DNA from: Cryomorphaceae bacterium
GTDB taxonomy: Bacteria > Bacteroidota > Bacteroidia > Flavobacteriales > Schleiferiaceae
Length of the DNA stretch: 16,235 nt
Direction of reading: 5' to 3'
Assembly: GCA_013205365.1 (NCBI GenBank)
Contig: JABMNC010000065.1
Span: forward strand, 1-16,235
The notes below the pieces were generated by a model. The model was not told the origin of the DNA. It worked only from the letters and a program-made list of their open reading frames with translations, and searched no databases. The translations under genes and the position numbers were made by a program. Within the stretch, counting starts at the first letter, position 1, and each line of letters starts with the position of its first letter. This document shows positions 7,595-14,591 of the stretch, one piece after another.

Positions 7595-8829
7595 AGAACG
7601 CGCATGCTTTCAATGGGATTTAACTTCAGGGCCTTGCGAGCCGGGTAAAGGGACGACAGGAGCCCGAGCACCGCCACAAGAAGCGCCACGGGCAAAAAGT
7701 ATTCGGGCACCGGCACGGGGTAAATGGTAGACTGAAGGCCAAGTTCCGCCATGCCTTTCTCGACTCCGGTTAGGCTTATTCCGGTGCGGCTCGTGACGGC
7801 AATGGTGAGGTGGCCGAGTAGCAGGCCCAAGGGCAGCCCGGCAAAGCTCAAAAGAAGGGTTTCGAGCACCACGAGCCTAAATACCTTGCGCCGCGTCATG
7901 CCGATGGCCATGAGCATTCCGAGCTCGCGGGTGCGCTCGAGGATGGCCATGAGCATGGTATTGAGGATTCCAAAGGCCATAGCAAAGAGAATTACGGCCA
8001 TAAAGAGCAGGAGCGACTGGGCCAGCACCTCGTCGGCATAGCGCAGGTCGGGGCTAATGGCGCGCCAGGTGCGCAGGACGCTTGAGCCGGGATTTGCCAC
8101 TGCGGCAGTCAATTCGCCGACCGTTTGGTCGAGGGAATCAAGGTTCCGCACCCTAAAGTGAATTTGGTGCGCAACCATGGGCTGGTTAAGGGAGTCGACA
8201 CCACCAAGCAGCTCAGGAGCCAGATCGGCAATTGGCACATAGACCTGAATGCCTTCAACTAGGTTGCTGATGCCGTCGTAAATCCCGCTTACTTGGTAGA
8301 GGCTACTATGGATTTCGCCCTTTAGATCTTGAAAGGTGAGCACGACCCGGTCGCCAAGGCCAGCTCCGAGCTGCTCGGCCAGCTTGAGTCCCAAAGTGAT
8401 GCCTGTGGAGTCAAAACTACCCTCGTGCATGCGGCGCGGTGCCTTAAAAACCTGGGCTTCACGCTCGGGGTCAACGGCTAGCACCTGCACGGGGGCGGAG
8501 GCAGCGCCCGACTGCATCACCGCAGTGATTAAGAGTCGTTCCGACCAGGACTCTACTTCAGGGTGGGCGTCGAGTACGGCCGTCCATGCTTGGGGCTCCG
8601 CGATGAGCGCCTGAACTTCTTGGTTCTCGATAAAGGACGAGTCGGTAATCTGAGCATGGCCTATGTAGTCGTCGAGGGCATTGGCCGTGCGGGTATCGTT
8701 GACCCCTTGAGCCAGGCCCATCATAAAAACGCCAGCCCAAACCCCAAGGGCCATGGCACCGACGACCACTCCGCTGCGCCAGGGACTGCGCCAAATGTTG
8801 CGCCATGCCATAGATAGGAGCAGGTTCAT
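7591..8829 (-). CDS. FtsX/LolCE-type ABC transporter permease (second permease)
   Basis: An inner-membrane permease of 412 aa with the MacB/LolC/LolE architecture. A cytoplasmic amphipathic start (LSMAWRNIWRSPWRSG) leads to TM1 (about 17-40), then a large periplasmic domain (about 41-265), then three C-terminal TM segments. The typical FtsX motif ERTRELGMLMAIGMTRRKVF follows TM2, and the end is YPARKALKLNPIESMRVL. The N-terminal WRNIWRSPWR and the C-terminal PxxALKLNPIESMR signatures are those of the lipoprotein-releasing permeases. The ATG at 8827-8829 overlaps the stop of the upstream permease by four bases, implying translational coupling. It differs clearly in sequence from the first permease, so the pair probably forms a heterodimer, as in LolCE, with the ATPase bound below. 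The substrate is unknown. Confidence 0.92.
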   Translation of the reverse strand: MNLLLSMAWRNIWRSPWRSGVVVGAMALGVWAGVFMMGLAQGVNDTRTANALDDYIGHAQITDSSFIENQEVQALIAEPQAWTAVLDAHPEVESWSERLLITAVMQSGAASAPVQVLAVDPEREAQVFKAPRRMHEGSFDSTGITLGLKLAEQLGAGLGDRVVLTFQDLKGEIHSSLYQVSGIYDGISNLVEGIQVYVPIADLAPELLGGVDSLNQPMVAHQIHFRVRNLDSLDQTVGELTAAVANPGSSVLRTWRAISPDLRYADEVLAQSLLLFMAVILFAMAFGILNTMLMAILERTRELGMLMAIGMTRRKVFRLVVLETLLLSFAGLPLGLLLGHLTIAVTSRTGISLTGVEKGMAELGLQSTIYPVPVPEYFLPVALLVAVLGLLSSLYPARKALKLNPIESMRVL

Positions 8830-10070
8830 CGGTGTACGGGGCTAGTTTTAAACACAGTCCGCAAGGGCCAGGCCGAGGCGATAAGGGCTATTAGAACGAT
8901 GATTCCAGCATGCGTGAACGAAATGGACCAGTCTAGGCTTGGCGGCAGAATAGCTTCCCAGCCCTGCTGTTCAATGGCTGCCGCTACGTCGCCCCAAAGG
9001 CGCAAGGGGTAGCGCTCCAAAATCAAAACGGCAATCCGCCCGGCCAGAATACCCGTTGCGGCTCCGGCGAGGCTGAGCAGGAGAATTTCGATAAAAACCG
9101 TCCCGGCGAGCAGGCCGCGCCTCATGCCCATGGCCAGCTGCATGGCAAATTCGCGCCGCCGCTCGTTGGCAAGCATAATCATGGTGCCGAGCAAGCCAAA
9201 TCCGATGACTACATAAAGAATGAAGAGTATGACCCTGCCCCCCGTGGTATCGGCCTGAATGGTTTGAATTAGCTCGGGCATGCGGGTCTGCCAACTCAAA
9301 AAGTGGGCCCCGTCGAGCGGATGCCGAGCGCCCAGCTCAGCGCTGGGGTCTTGGTTAATTTCCCTGCGTTGGGGCGTGATCTGCACGTAGCTCCACATGC
9401 CGTAGGCTCCCGAAAAATCCTGGGCGTCTTTGAGCTCGATGATTGCGCTGCGTTTCTCAAGCTCCGGATTGCCCATATGGAGGGTTCCAGCAAGCACCCA
9501 AGAAGCTCCGGCCACGCTCCCTTGAAAGCCCTGACCCATGGCAACAAGGCTGTCTCCAGGCTCAACCTGAAGCTGTTCTGCGAGGCGCTTGCCTAGCCAA
9601 ACCGAGCCGGGGCCTGATTCCCAGGATCCGCTGGCCAACCGAGTTTGCCAAAGGCTGGACTGAGCCTCTTCAGGGCTCAAACCGATCCATTGAGCTACCC
9701 CGCTGCGGTCTCCGACGCTCAGCAGTCCAAATCCCTGAATTCGCGGGTAGGCACTGGCTACTTCGGGGTCTTGGCGAAGCCTTTCTAGCCATTGCTGGTC
9801 TTCGTAGAGGGAGTAGTCTAGGTTTTGGCTTGGCCAGTAGGCCGTGTCGCTCACCTGCACATAACCGCTCATGCTCCCGACTACCGTAGACACCATGTGG
9901 CCGTAAACACCCAGCTGAAGCGAACGCAAAATGATGGCAAAAAACAGGGCAAAAGAGATTGCTGCTCCCGTAATTAAGCTGCGTCGGCGGTTGCGGCCTA
10001 AATTCCTAAAGGCTAGGCGAGCGGCCAGCCCTAGCTCGCTTTGACGGGCAAAGAGCTTGGATCGATTCAC
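8826..10070 (-). CDS. FtsX/LolCE-type ABC transporter permease (first permease)
   Basis: A 414-aa inner-membrane permease with the same layout as its neighbour. The cytoplasmic N terminus (LAARLAFRNLGRNRRRS) leads to TM1 (about 33-58), a periplasmic domain (about 60-280), and three C-terminal TM segments. An FtsX-type coupling helix ERRREFAMQLAMGMRRGLL follows TM2, and the C terminus is WPLRTVFKTSPVHR. An extra loop between TM3 and TM4 (YPLRLWGDVAAAIEQQGWEAILPPSLDWSIS, given here by its extent of about 31 residues around 345-380) is longer than in the partner. The start is a GTG at 10068-10070 whose last bases form the TGA of the LolA-like gene (4-nt overlap), which supports this start. It is likely one half of a heterodimeric transporter with the 412-aa permease. 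Confidence 0.92.
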   Translation of the reverse strand: MNRSKLFARQSELGLAARLAFRNLGRNRRRSLITGAAISFALFFAIILRSLQLGVYGHMVSTVVGSMSGYVQVSDTAYWPSQNLDYSLYEDQQWLERLRQDPEVASAYPRIQGFGLLSVGDRSGVAQWIGLSPEEAQSSLWQTRLASGSWESGPGSVWLGKRLAEQLQVEPGDSLVAMGQGFQGSVAGASWVLAGTLHMGNPELEKRSAIIELKDAQDFSGAYGMWSYVQITPQRREINQDPSAELGARHPLDGAHFLSWQTRMPELIQTIQADTTGGRVILFILYVVIGFGLLGTMIMLANERRREFAMQLAMGMRRGLLAGTVFIEILLLSLAGAATGILAGRIAVLILERYPLRLWGDVAAAIEQQGWEAILPPSLDWSISFTHAGIIVLIALIASAWPLRTVFKTSPVHR

Positions 10071-10822
10071 GGCTCCGTTTGCTCAAGACGTTCTGGGGTA
10101 AACCAGGCAGGACTCAGCTGCGGTTGCCTTTTGTAGTTTTTGATGGTCATCACGGTGCTTTGCTTGCCGCCAAGGGTGCTGAATTGAAGCTTGACCGGCA
10201 TATATATTCCGTCCATTCGCGCGAATTCGAGGGCATCCATTCGCTGAATTTCACCACTGCGGTTGCTTTGAAAACTCAGGCGGACCCATCCCTTATCTCC
10301 CGTGTGTACCCAAGCGACCACTGCGTCGGCCGCTACCGGAATTCCTGGCTTGGGGCTGCACTTAATTTTGTGGCAGAGAAGGCCATTCACGGTTTCGGTT
10401 CCGAGGTATTGATGGCTGAAGTCCTTGGCAAGCGATGCCTGGCCAAGAAGGTTGTCAAGGGAGGCATCCGTTCCCATGAAGCCCCCTGCCATCAGCATGC
10501 TTTGAGGCAGCTTGACCACCTTGCCGCTGCGCGGAACGTAGCTATACATCTGCTTGTCGGCCCGAAGGTATCGGGTACCGCGGTCGCGTTCTGGTCCGGT
10601 AATCACAATTAATGCGTACTTATTGCCGTGGTTCCAGGTCTTGAGCTCCAGCTCGCGGGTGTAGCGCGCCCGCTTGGCCGTCATCGAAAGTTCGCTGTAG
10701 CTCGAGGCTCCGATGGCATTTTTCTCGGCTTTGGACAGGATTTCGCCTGCATTTTGGCCCAGTATCTTGGTGCCCGATGCCAATAGCAATAAAACGAGCA
10801 GTCGCAAGGCAGTATTCTTCAT
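10067..10822 (-). CDS. LolA-like outer-membrane lipoprotein-sorting protein
   Basis: A periplasmic protein of 251 aa. A signal peptide (residues 1 to about 22, MKNTALRLLVLLLLASGTKILG) is followed by a mature domain resembling the 'outer membrane lipoprotein-sorting protein' family related to LolA/LolB. Recognisable segments are GPERDRGTRYLRADKQMYSYVP, which resembles a convex beta-barrel edge, then KVVKLPQSMLMAGGFMGTDAS and the closing YMPVKLQFSTLGGK. There is no lipobox cysteine, so it should be soluble in the periplasm, where LolA-fold proteins carry acyl chains in a hydrophobic cavity. It is the first gene of the four-gene operon with two FtsX-type permeases and an ATPase, so it probably receives or delivers that transporter's cargo. 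It is not canonical lolA: it is longer, and canonical lolA is not usually fused into a permease operon. No TAnnTTTG box was found upstream on this strand. Confidence 0.85.
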   Translation of the reverse strand: MKNTALRLLVLLLLASGTKILGQNAGEILSKAEKNAIGASSYSELSMTAKRARYTRELELKTWNHGNKYALIVITGPERDRGTRYLRADKQMYSYVPRSGKVVKLPQSMLMAGGFMGTDASLDNLLGQASLAKDFSHQYLGTETVNGLLCHKIKCSPKPGIPVAADAVVAWVHTGDKGWVRLSFQSNRSGEIQRMDALEFARMDGIYMPVKLQFSTLGGKQSTVMTIKNYKRQPQLSPAWFTPERLEQTEP

Positions 10823-10880
10823 GAGTAATAGTCCAACAAGGTCGCGTCAAATCGGTTCACAATCTGCACCAGGGAGGTTG

Positions 10881-10888
10881 TATTTTTG
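10881..10888 (+). promoter_or_regulatory. Candidate promoter -7 box for the bacilliredoxin gene
   Basis: TATTTTTG matches TAnnTTTG exactly. The -33 region (near 10856) has only a poor GTTCAC match. Transcription would begin near 10892 and give a leader of about 75 nt before the ATG at 10967. The 144-nt region 10823-10966 between the divergent genes must also hold the promoter of the minus-strand operon, for which I found no consensus box. Confidence 0.4.
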
Positions 10889-10966
10889 CTAAATAGTGCA
10901 CAGTACTGCGCCCTCATTCGGCACAATCCTTGCTGCTCAAGCTCTAAACCTCAAATTCTGAAAGCT

Positions 10967-11383
10967 ATGTACCCCGAAGACTTAATTGCCCCCATGCGCG
11001 CGGAACTCACCAATGCTGGATTCGAAGAATTTCGCGACGCAGAGGAGATGAAGGCCGCGATTCACGGCGAAGGCACCACCCTAGTAGTCATTAATTCGGT
11101 TTGCGGATGCGCCGCAGGTTCTTGCCGCCCTGGAGTGCGCATGGCCCTGTCAAGCCCAGGGGCTAAGCCAACTCGTGCGGTCACTGCTTTTGCCGGGAAC
11201 GACAAGTCTTCGGTAGATATGGCTCGCGGTTTAATGATGCCCTTCCCCCCGTCTTCGCCATCCATTGCCCTTTTTAAAGACGGCGAGCTGGTGCACATGA
11301 TTGAGCGCCATCATATTGAAGGCCGATCAGCCCAAGCCCTTGCCACTAATCTGACTGCAGCTTTTGAGGAGTTCTGCAGCTGA
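10967..11383 (+). CDS. BrxA/BrxB-family bacilliredoxin
   Basis: A small cytoplasmic thioredoxin-fold oxidoreductase (138 aa) of the BrxA/BrxB (YphP/YqiW, former DUF1094) family, which in Bacillus removes bacillithiol from S-bacillithiolated proteins. The family motif NSVCGCAAG is present at residues 43-51, with the active-site CGC at C46-C48. PFPPSSPSIALFKDGELVH gives the cis-proline region, and the RHHIEGR segment and the closing FEEFC are also typical. The ATG at 10967 is chosen because MYPEDLIAPMRAEL is the family N terminus; an in-frame TTG at 10886 would add 27 unrelated residues and overlaps the promoter box. An extra cysteine, C53 (CAAGSC context), lies just after the active site. The gene stands alone, divergent from the LolA-like operon. 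Bacillithiol dependence is an inference from the family. Confidence 0.93.
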   Translation: MYPEDLIAPMRAELTNAGFEEFRDAEEMKAAIHGEGTTLVVINSVCGCAAGSCRPGVRMALSSPGAKPTRAVTAFAGNDKSSVDMARGLMMPFPPSSPSIALFKDGELVHMIERHHIEGRSAQALATNLTAAFEEFCS

Positions 11384-11384
11384 T

Positions 11385-11428
11385 TCCGCATTGTACAGCC
11401 TGATGCGGCCGCAGCGGACCCTGTTTTT
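11385..11428 (+). terminator. Possible weak terminator after the bacilliredoxin gene
   Basis: Two nested inverted repeats follow the stop codon: CCGCAT (11386-11391) with ATGCGG (11403-11408), and alternatively TCCGC (11385-11389) with GCGGA (11414-11418). A T5 run lies at 11424-11428, 5 to 15 nt after the stems. The spacing is not ideal for a rho-independent terminator. Confidence 0.3.
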
Positions 11429-11445
11429 ATCTTCGTCGCTTTAGG

Positions 11446-11460
11446 GTGTAATCTGTACAC
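11446..11460. promoter_or_regulatory. Inverted repeat GTGTA-N5-TACAC upstream of the SusC gene
   Basis: A perfect 5-bp inverted repeat, GTGTA (11446-11450) and TACAC (11456-11460), sits about 50 nt before the SusC start. Its right half contains TGTACA, which also occurs at 11392-11397, 62 nt upstream. A perfect 8-bp palindrome TAACGTTA lies at 11493-11500, just before the start codon. Any of these could be an operator. No exact TAnnTTTG box was found in the 124-nt region 11384-11507. Confidence 0.25.
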
Positions 11461-11507
11461 TTAATTGCATTTTTTACTACATTGCGGTAACCTAACGTTA
11501 ACCCGTA

Positions 11508-14500
11508 ATGATGAATTCGCATAAATTTTTGCTGGCCTTGGCCATTTCCCTCGGATCAGTTTCCGTTTGGGCTCAGGGCCAAGTTTCTGGTTTGGTCCGG
11601 GATGCCGAGGGCAAGCCACTGCCCTCTGCCGTCGTTAAGGAATCCTCCTCAGGCAGCACTGCAGTAACCGACGCCAGCGGACGCTACAGCATAATGGTAC
11701 CCGCTAAGTCAGCCAGTCTTACGGCGGCTTTAATGGGCTACGTGAGCCTTAAAAAAACGGTTCAGGTTGCCGGCAGCGCAACCCTCAACTTCACCCTCGA
11801 AGAATCTGCGGAACAGCTGGACGAGGTAGTCATTGTAGGCTACGGTTCCACTACGGCTAGGGACCTAACGGGTTCGCTCGTAAGCGTGAAGTCCAAGTCC
11901 TTTCAAAAGGGTGCATTTTCAAGTCCCGCCCAGTTAATTGTGGGTAAAACTCCAGGCGTTCGAATTACTGCAGGGTCTGGTCGCCCTGGCGAAGGCGCGC
12001 GGATTCGCATTCGCGGCGGATCATCAATCAACGCCAGCAACGACCCGCTTATCGTTATCGACGGCCTGCCCTCAGAGGGCCTGGGTCTTATAAATCCCAA
12101 CGACATCGAGAGCTTCACGGTGCTCAAGGACGCGTCGGCCACGGCCATCTATGGTTCGCGCGCAGCCAACGGCGTAATACTGGTCACGACCAAAAAAGGC
12201 CTGAAGGACGCCCCATTGAAGGTGGAACTGAGTGCCGTAACCTCGGTGCGGTCCACGCGCAACCGCATGGACGTACTGACCACCGAAGAATTTGTTTCTG
12301 CCATTAATGATTATGGCTCGAACAACCAGCGCAAACGTTTGGCAGGAGCCAAGGGCTACTACCAAGTTGGCGGCACAGGCGACGTGATGATTGCCACCGA
12401 TTCCCTGCCCACCAATACCCAATGGCAAGACCAAATCTACCAGCGTGGAATGGCTCAAGACATCAACGTGGCACTGAGTGGCGGCGTTAAGGGCCTCCCT
12501 TATCGCTTGGGTATTGGATACTATTCGGAGACGGGCGTGCTAAAGACTTCGGCATTGGACCGCTACAGCGTGACCCTAAATGCCTCCCCAAAAATCACGC
12601 GCAACCTCACGGCCAACGTGAGCGCCAAGGCCTACCGTGCCTACAACCAGTATGCGAACCAGGGAGCCATTGGCTCTGCGGTATGGTTTGACCCCACCCG
12701 CGAGGTACTGTCGGGAGATTCATCGAAGTACGGCGGGTATTTTGAGTGGGGCTTGCCCAACGGTGCCCTGAGCAACCTCTCGCCCCGCAATCCGGTCGGC
12801 CTGCTTGATTTGCGCGACGACCGCGGAACGAACGACCGTTTTATCGGCAATGTGCTCTTTGACTTTAAGCCCCTTAGCGAGACGGACCTTCACCTATTTG
12901 TGAATTTGGGAGGCGACTTTGGTTTAAACAAGGGTACCGTGGTTGTTCCTGACTTCGCGGCCATGAGTTTTGTAAACCGCGGCGAGAACAACCGCTACTT
13001 TAATACTCGAGGCAACCAGCTTTTGGAGACCTACTTCAACTACAAAAAAGATCTTGTTAAGGGTAAAATCAAGACCGACTGGACCGGGGGTTACTCCTTT
13101 CAAAAGTGGCGATCTTATGCAGAGAACCTTCCAAGCCTGCGGTTTAATGGCGATACCCTTTCTCCGGCGAATCCCTTCCCTTATGATGTAGACAACGCAC
13201 TGATGTCGTTTTTTGGCCGCAGCAACATTAATATTTTGGGCAAATACTTGATTACGGCCACGCTGCGTTCCGACGGTTCCAGCCGATTCTCTCCAGAGAG
13301 TCGTTGGGGCTTGTTCCCTTCGGTTGCCTTCGGCTGGAACGTGCTCGAAGAGAAGGCTTTTAAGGCCATTAAGGGCTCGGTTTCTTCGCTAAAAGTCCGC
13401 GCTAGTGTCGGGGTAACAGGCCAGCAAGACATCAACAATGACTATGGCTACATTGCCAACTACGCCTACGGCACCGGCACGGCCCAGTACCAGTTTGGCA
13501 GTAATTTTTATGACGTGCTTCGCCCTGATGCCTACGACTACTTTTTGGAGTGGGAGAAGACGCGCACGACCAACCTCGGACTGGACTTCGGCTTGCTTAA
13601 AAACCGTGTGACTGCGAGCGTCGATCTTTATGAAAAGTATACCTACGACCTGCTCGGCGTGATTCCCGTGGCGGCCGGCACCAACTTCTCGAATCTTGTT
13701 TTGACCAACGTGGGCGCAATGACTAACCGCGGGGCAGAACTGAATTTGAATCTTGTGGCCGTCGATAACGAGAATGCGAGTTTAGAATTCGGCATCAATG
13801 GTGCAATTAACCGCAACAGGATTGACAAGCTTACCCGCGTAGTGGATTCTACTTCTAAGGGAATACGCGTCGGAGGCATTAATGGGGGCGTGGGCAACAC
13901 CATTCAGATTCATCAGGTAGGTCACCCCATGTTCACCTTCTACACCTACGAGCATCGCTACGATGCCAATGGCAAGATCATTGAGCGCAACGGAAAGCTC
14001 GATCGCTTTGATGCCAGCGCCGACGAGAATGCCAACGGTAAAATTGACGACATCGAGGCCTATGTGGATCAAAATGGCGACGGAATCATCAACTCCGACG
14101 ACTTGGTCTACAACGACGCGCAGCCGGAACCCATTCAGACTTTGGGTTTCACCACGACCTGGAGGTACAAAAAGTGGAGCGGCGGCATGACGTGGCGTGG
14201 TGAGTTTGGCCACTACATCTACAACAACAACAACTCCCTTCATGGCAACCTGTTCTCGGTTGGGGGCTCCTTTCCGCACCTAAACAACATGTCACGTGAT
14301 TTCTTGAATACGGAATTCATGTTCAACACCACCGAGCAGCTGATGTCCAACTACTTTTTGGAGCGCGCGGACTACCTGCGCTTGGACAACCTCTACCTGT
14401 CCTACGACTTGGGTAATATTGGCCAAGGCAAGTATCCAGCAAGCATTAATTTCTCGGTGCAAAACGCCTTGGTCTTCACCCGATACTCGGGTCTTGACCC

Positions 14501-14579
14501 CGAGCTTGCCGGAGGAATCGACAACTTGATCTTCCCGCGTCCACGGGTATTTAACCTGCAATTGAACGTAACTCTTTAA
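11508..14579 (+). CDS. SusC/RagA-family TonB-linked outer-membrane transporter
   Basis: A 1023-aa TonB-dependent beta-barrel transporter that imports a nutrient together with the SusD-type lipoprotein encoded next to it. In order it has a signal peptide (1-23, ending VWAQ) and a carboxypeptidase-regulatory-like domain (about 25-100, GQVSGLVRDAEGKPLPSAVV). Next come the TonB-box region LDEVVIVGYG (104-113) and the plug (about 115-230). The plug carries the SusC/RagA signature PLIVIDGLPSEG ... INPNDIESFTVLKDASATAIYGSRAANGV (given in parts, residues 180-223). The barrel fills the rest and ends in NLQLNVTL. Two EF-hand-like calcium loops lie at 839-850 and 854-865. Tandem ATGs at 11508 and 11511 are equally possible starts. 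The SusD gene follows after 12 nt. The substrate (glycan, peptide or other) cannot be told from this sequence; no glycosidase or peptidase lies nearby. Confidence 0.97.
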   Translation: MMNSHKFLLALAISLGSVSVWAQGQVSGLVRDAEGKPLPSAVVKESSSGSTAVTDASGRYSIMVPAKSASLTAALMGYVSLKKTVQVAGSATLNFTLEESAEQLDEVVIVGYGSTTARDLTGSLVSVKSKSFQKGAFSSPAQLIVGKTPGVRITAGSGRPGEGARIRIRGGSSINASNDPLIVIDGLPSEGLGLINPNDIESFTVLKDASATAIYGSRAANGVILVTTKKGLKDAPLKVELSAVTSVRSTRNRMDVLTTEEFVSAINDYGSNNQRKRLAGAKGYYQVGGTGDVMIATDSLPTNTQWQDQIYQRGMAQDINVALSGGVKGLPYRLGIGYYSETGVLKTSALDRYSVTLNASPKITRNLTANVSAKAYRAYNQYANQGAIGSAVWFDPTREVLSGDSSKYGGYFEWGLPNGALSNLSPRNPVGLLDLRDDRGTNDRFIGNVLFDFKPLSETDLHLFVNLGGDFGLNKGTVVVPDFAAMSFVNRGENNRYFNTRGNQLLETYFNYKKDLVKGKIKTDWTGGYSFQKWRSYAENLPSLRFNGDTLSPANPFPYDVDNALMSFFGRSNINILGKYLITATLRSDGSSRFSPESRWGLFPSVAFGWNVLEEKAFKAIKGSVSSLKVRASVGVTGQQDINNDYGYIANYAYGTGTAQYQFGSNFYDVLRPDAYDYFLEWEKTRTTNLGLDFGLLKNRVTASVDLYEKYTYDLLGVIPVAAGTNFSNLVLTNVGAMTNRGAELNLNLVAVDNENASLEFGINGAINRNRIDKLTRVVDSTSKGIRVGGINGGVGNTIQIHQVGHPMFTFYTYEHRYDANGKIIERNGKLDRFDASADENANGKIDDIEAYVDQNGDGIINSDDLVYNDAQPEPIQTLGFTTTWRYKKWSGGMTWRGEFGHYIYNNNNSLHGNLFSVGGSFPHLNNMSRDFLNTEFMFNTTEQLMSNYFLERADYLRLDNLYLSYDLGNIGQGKYPASINFSVQNALVFTRYSGLDPELAGGIDNLIFPRPRVFNLQLNVTL

Positions 14580-14591
14580 GCCAAGACGACC

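Noticed and set aside
10079..10612. A 177-codon plus-strand open frame opposite the LolA-like gene
   Set aside because: The minus-strand product has a signal peptide, a family match and coupled operon overlaps; the plus-strand frame has none of these.
10886..10966. A TTG start extending the bacilliredoxin by 27 residues
   Set aside because: The extra residues do not resemble the family N terminus, and the TTG is part of a TATTTTTG promoter box.
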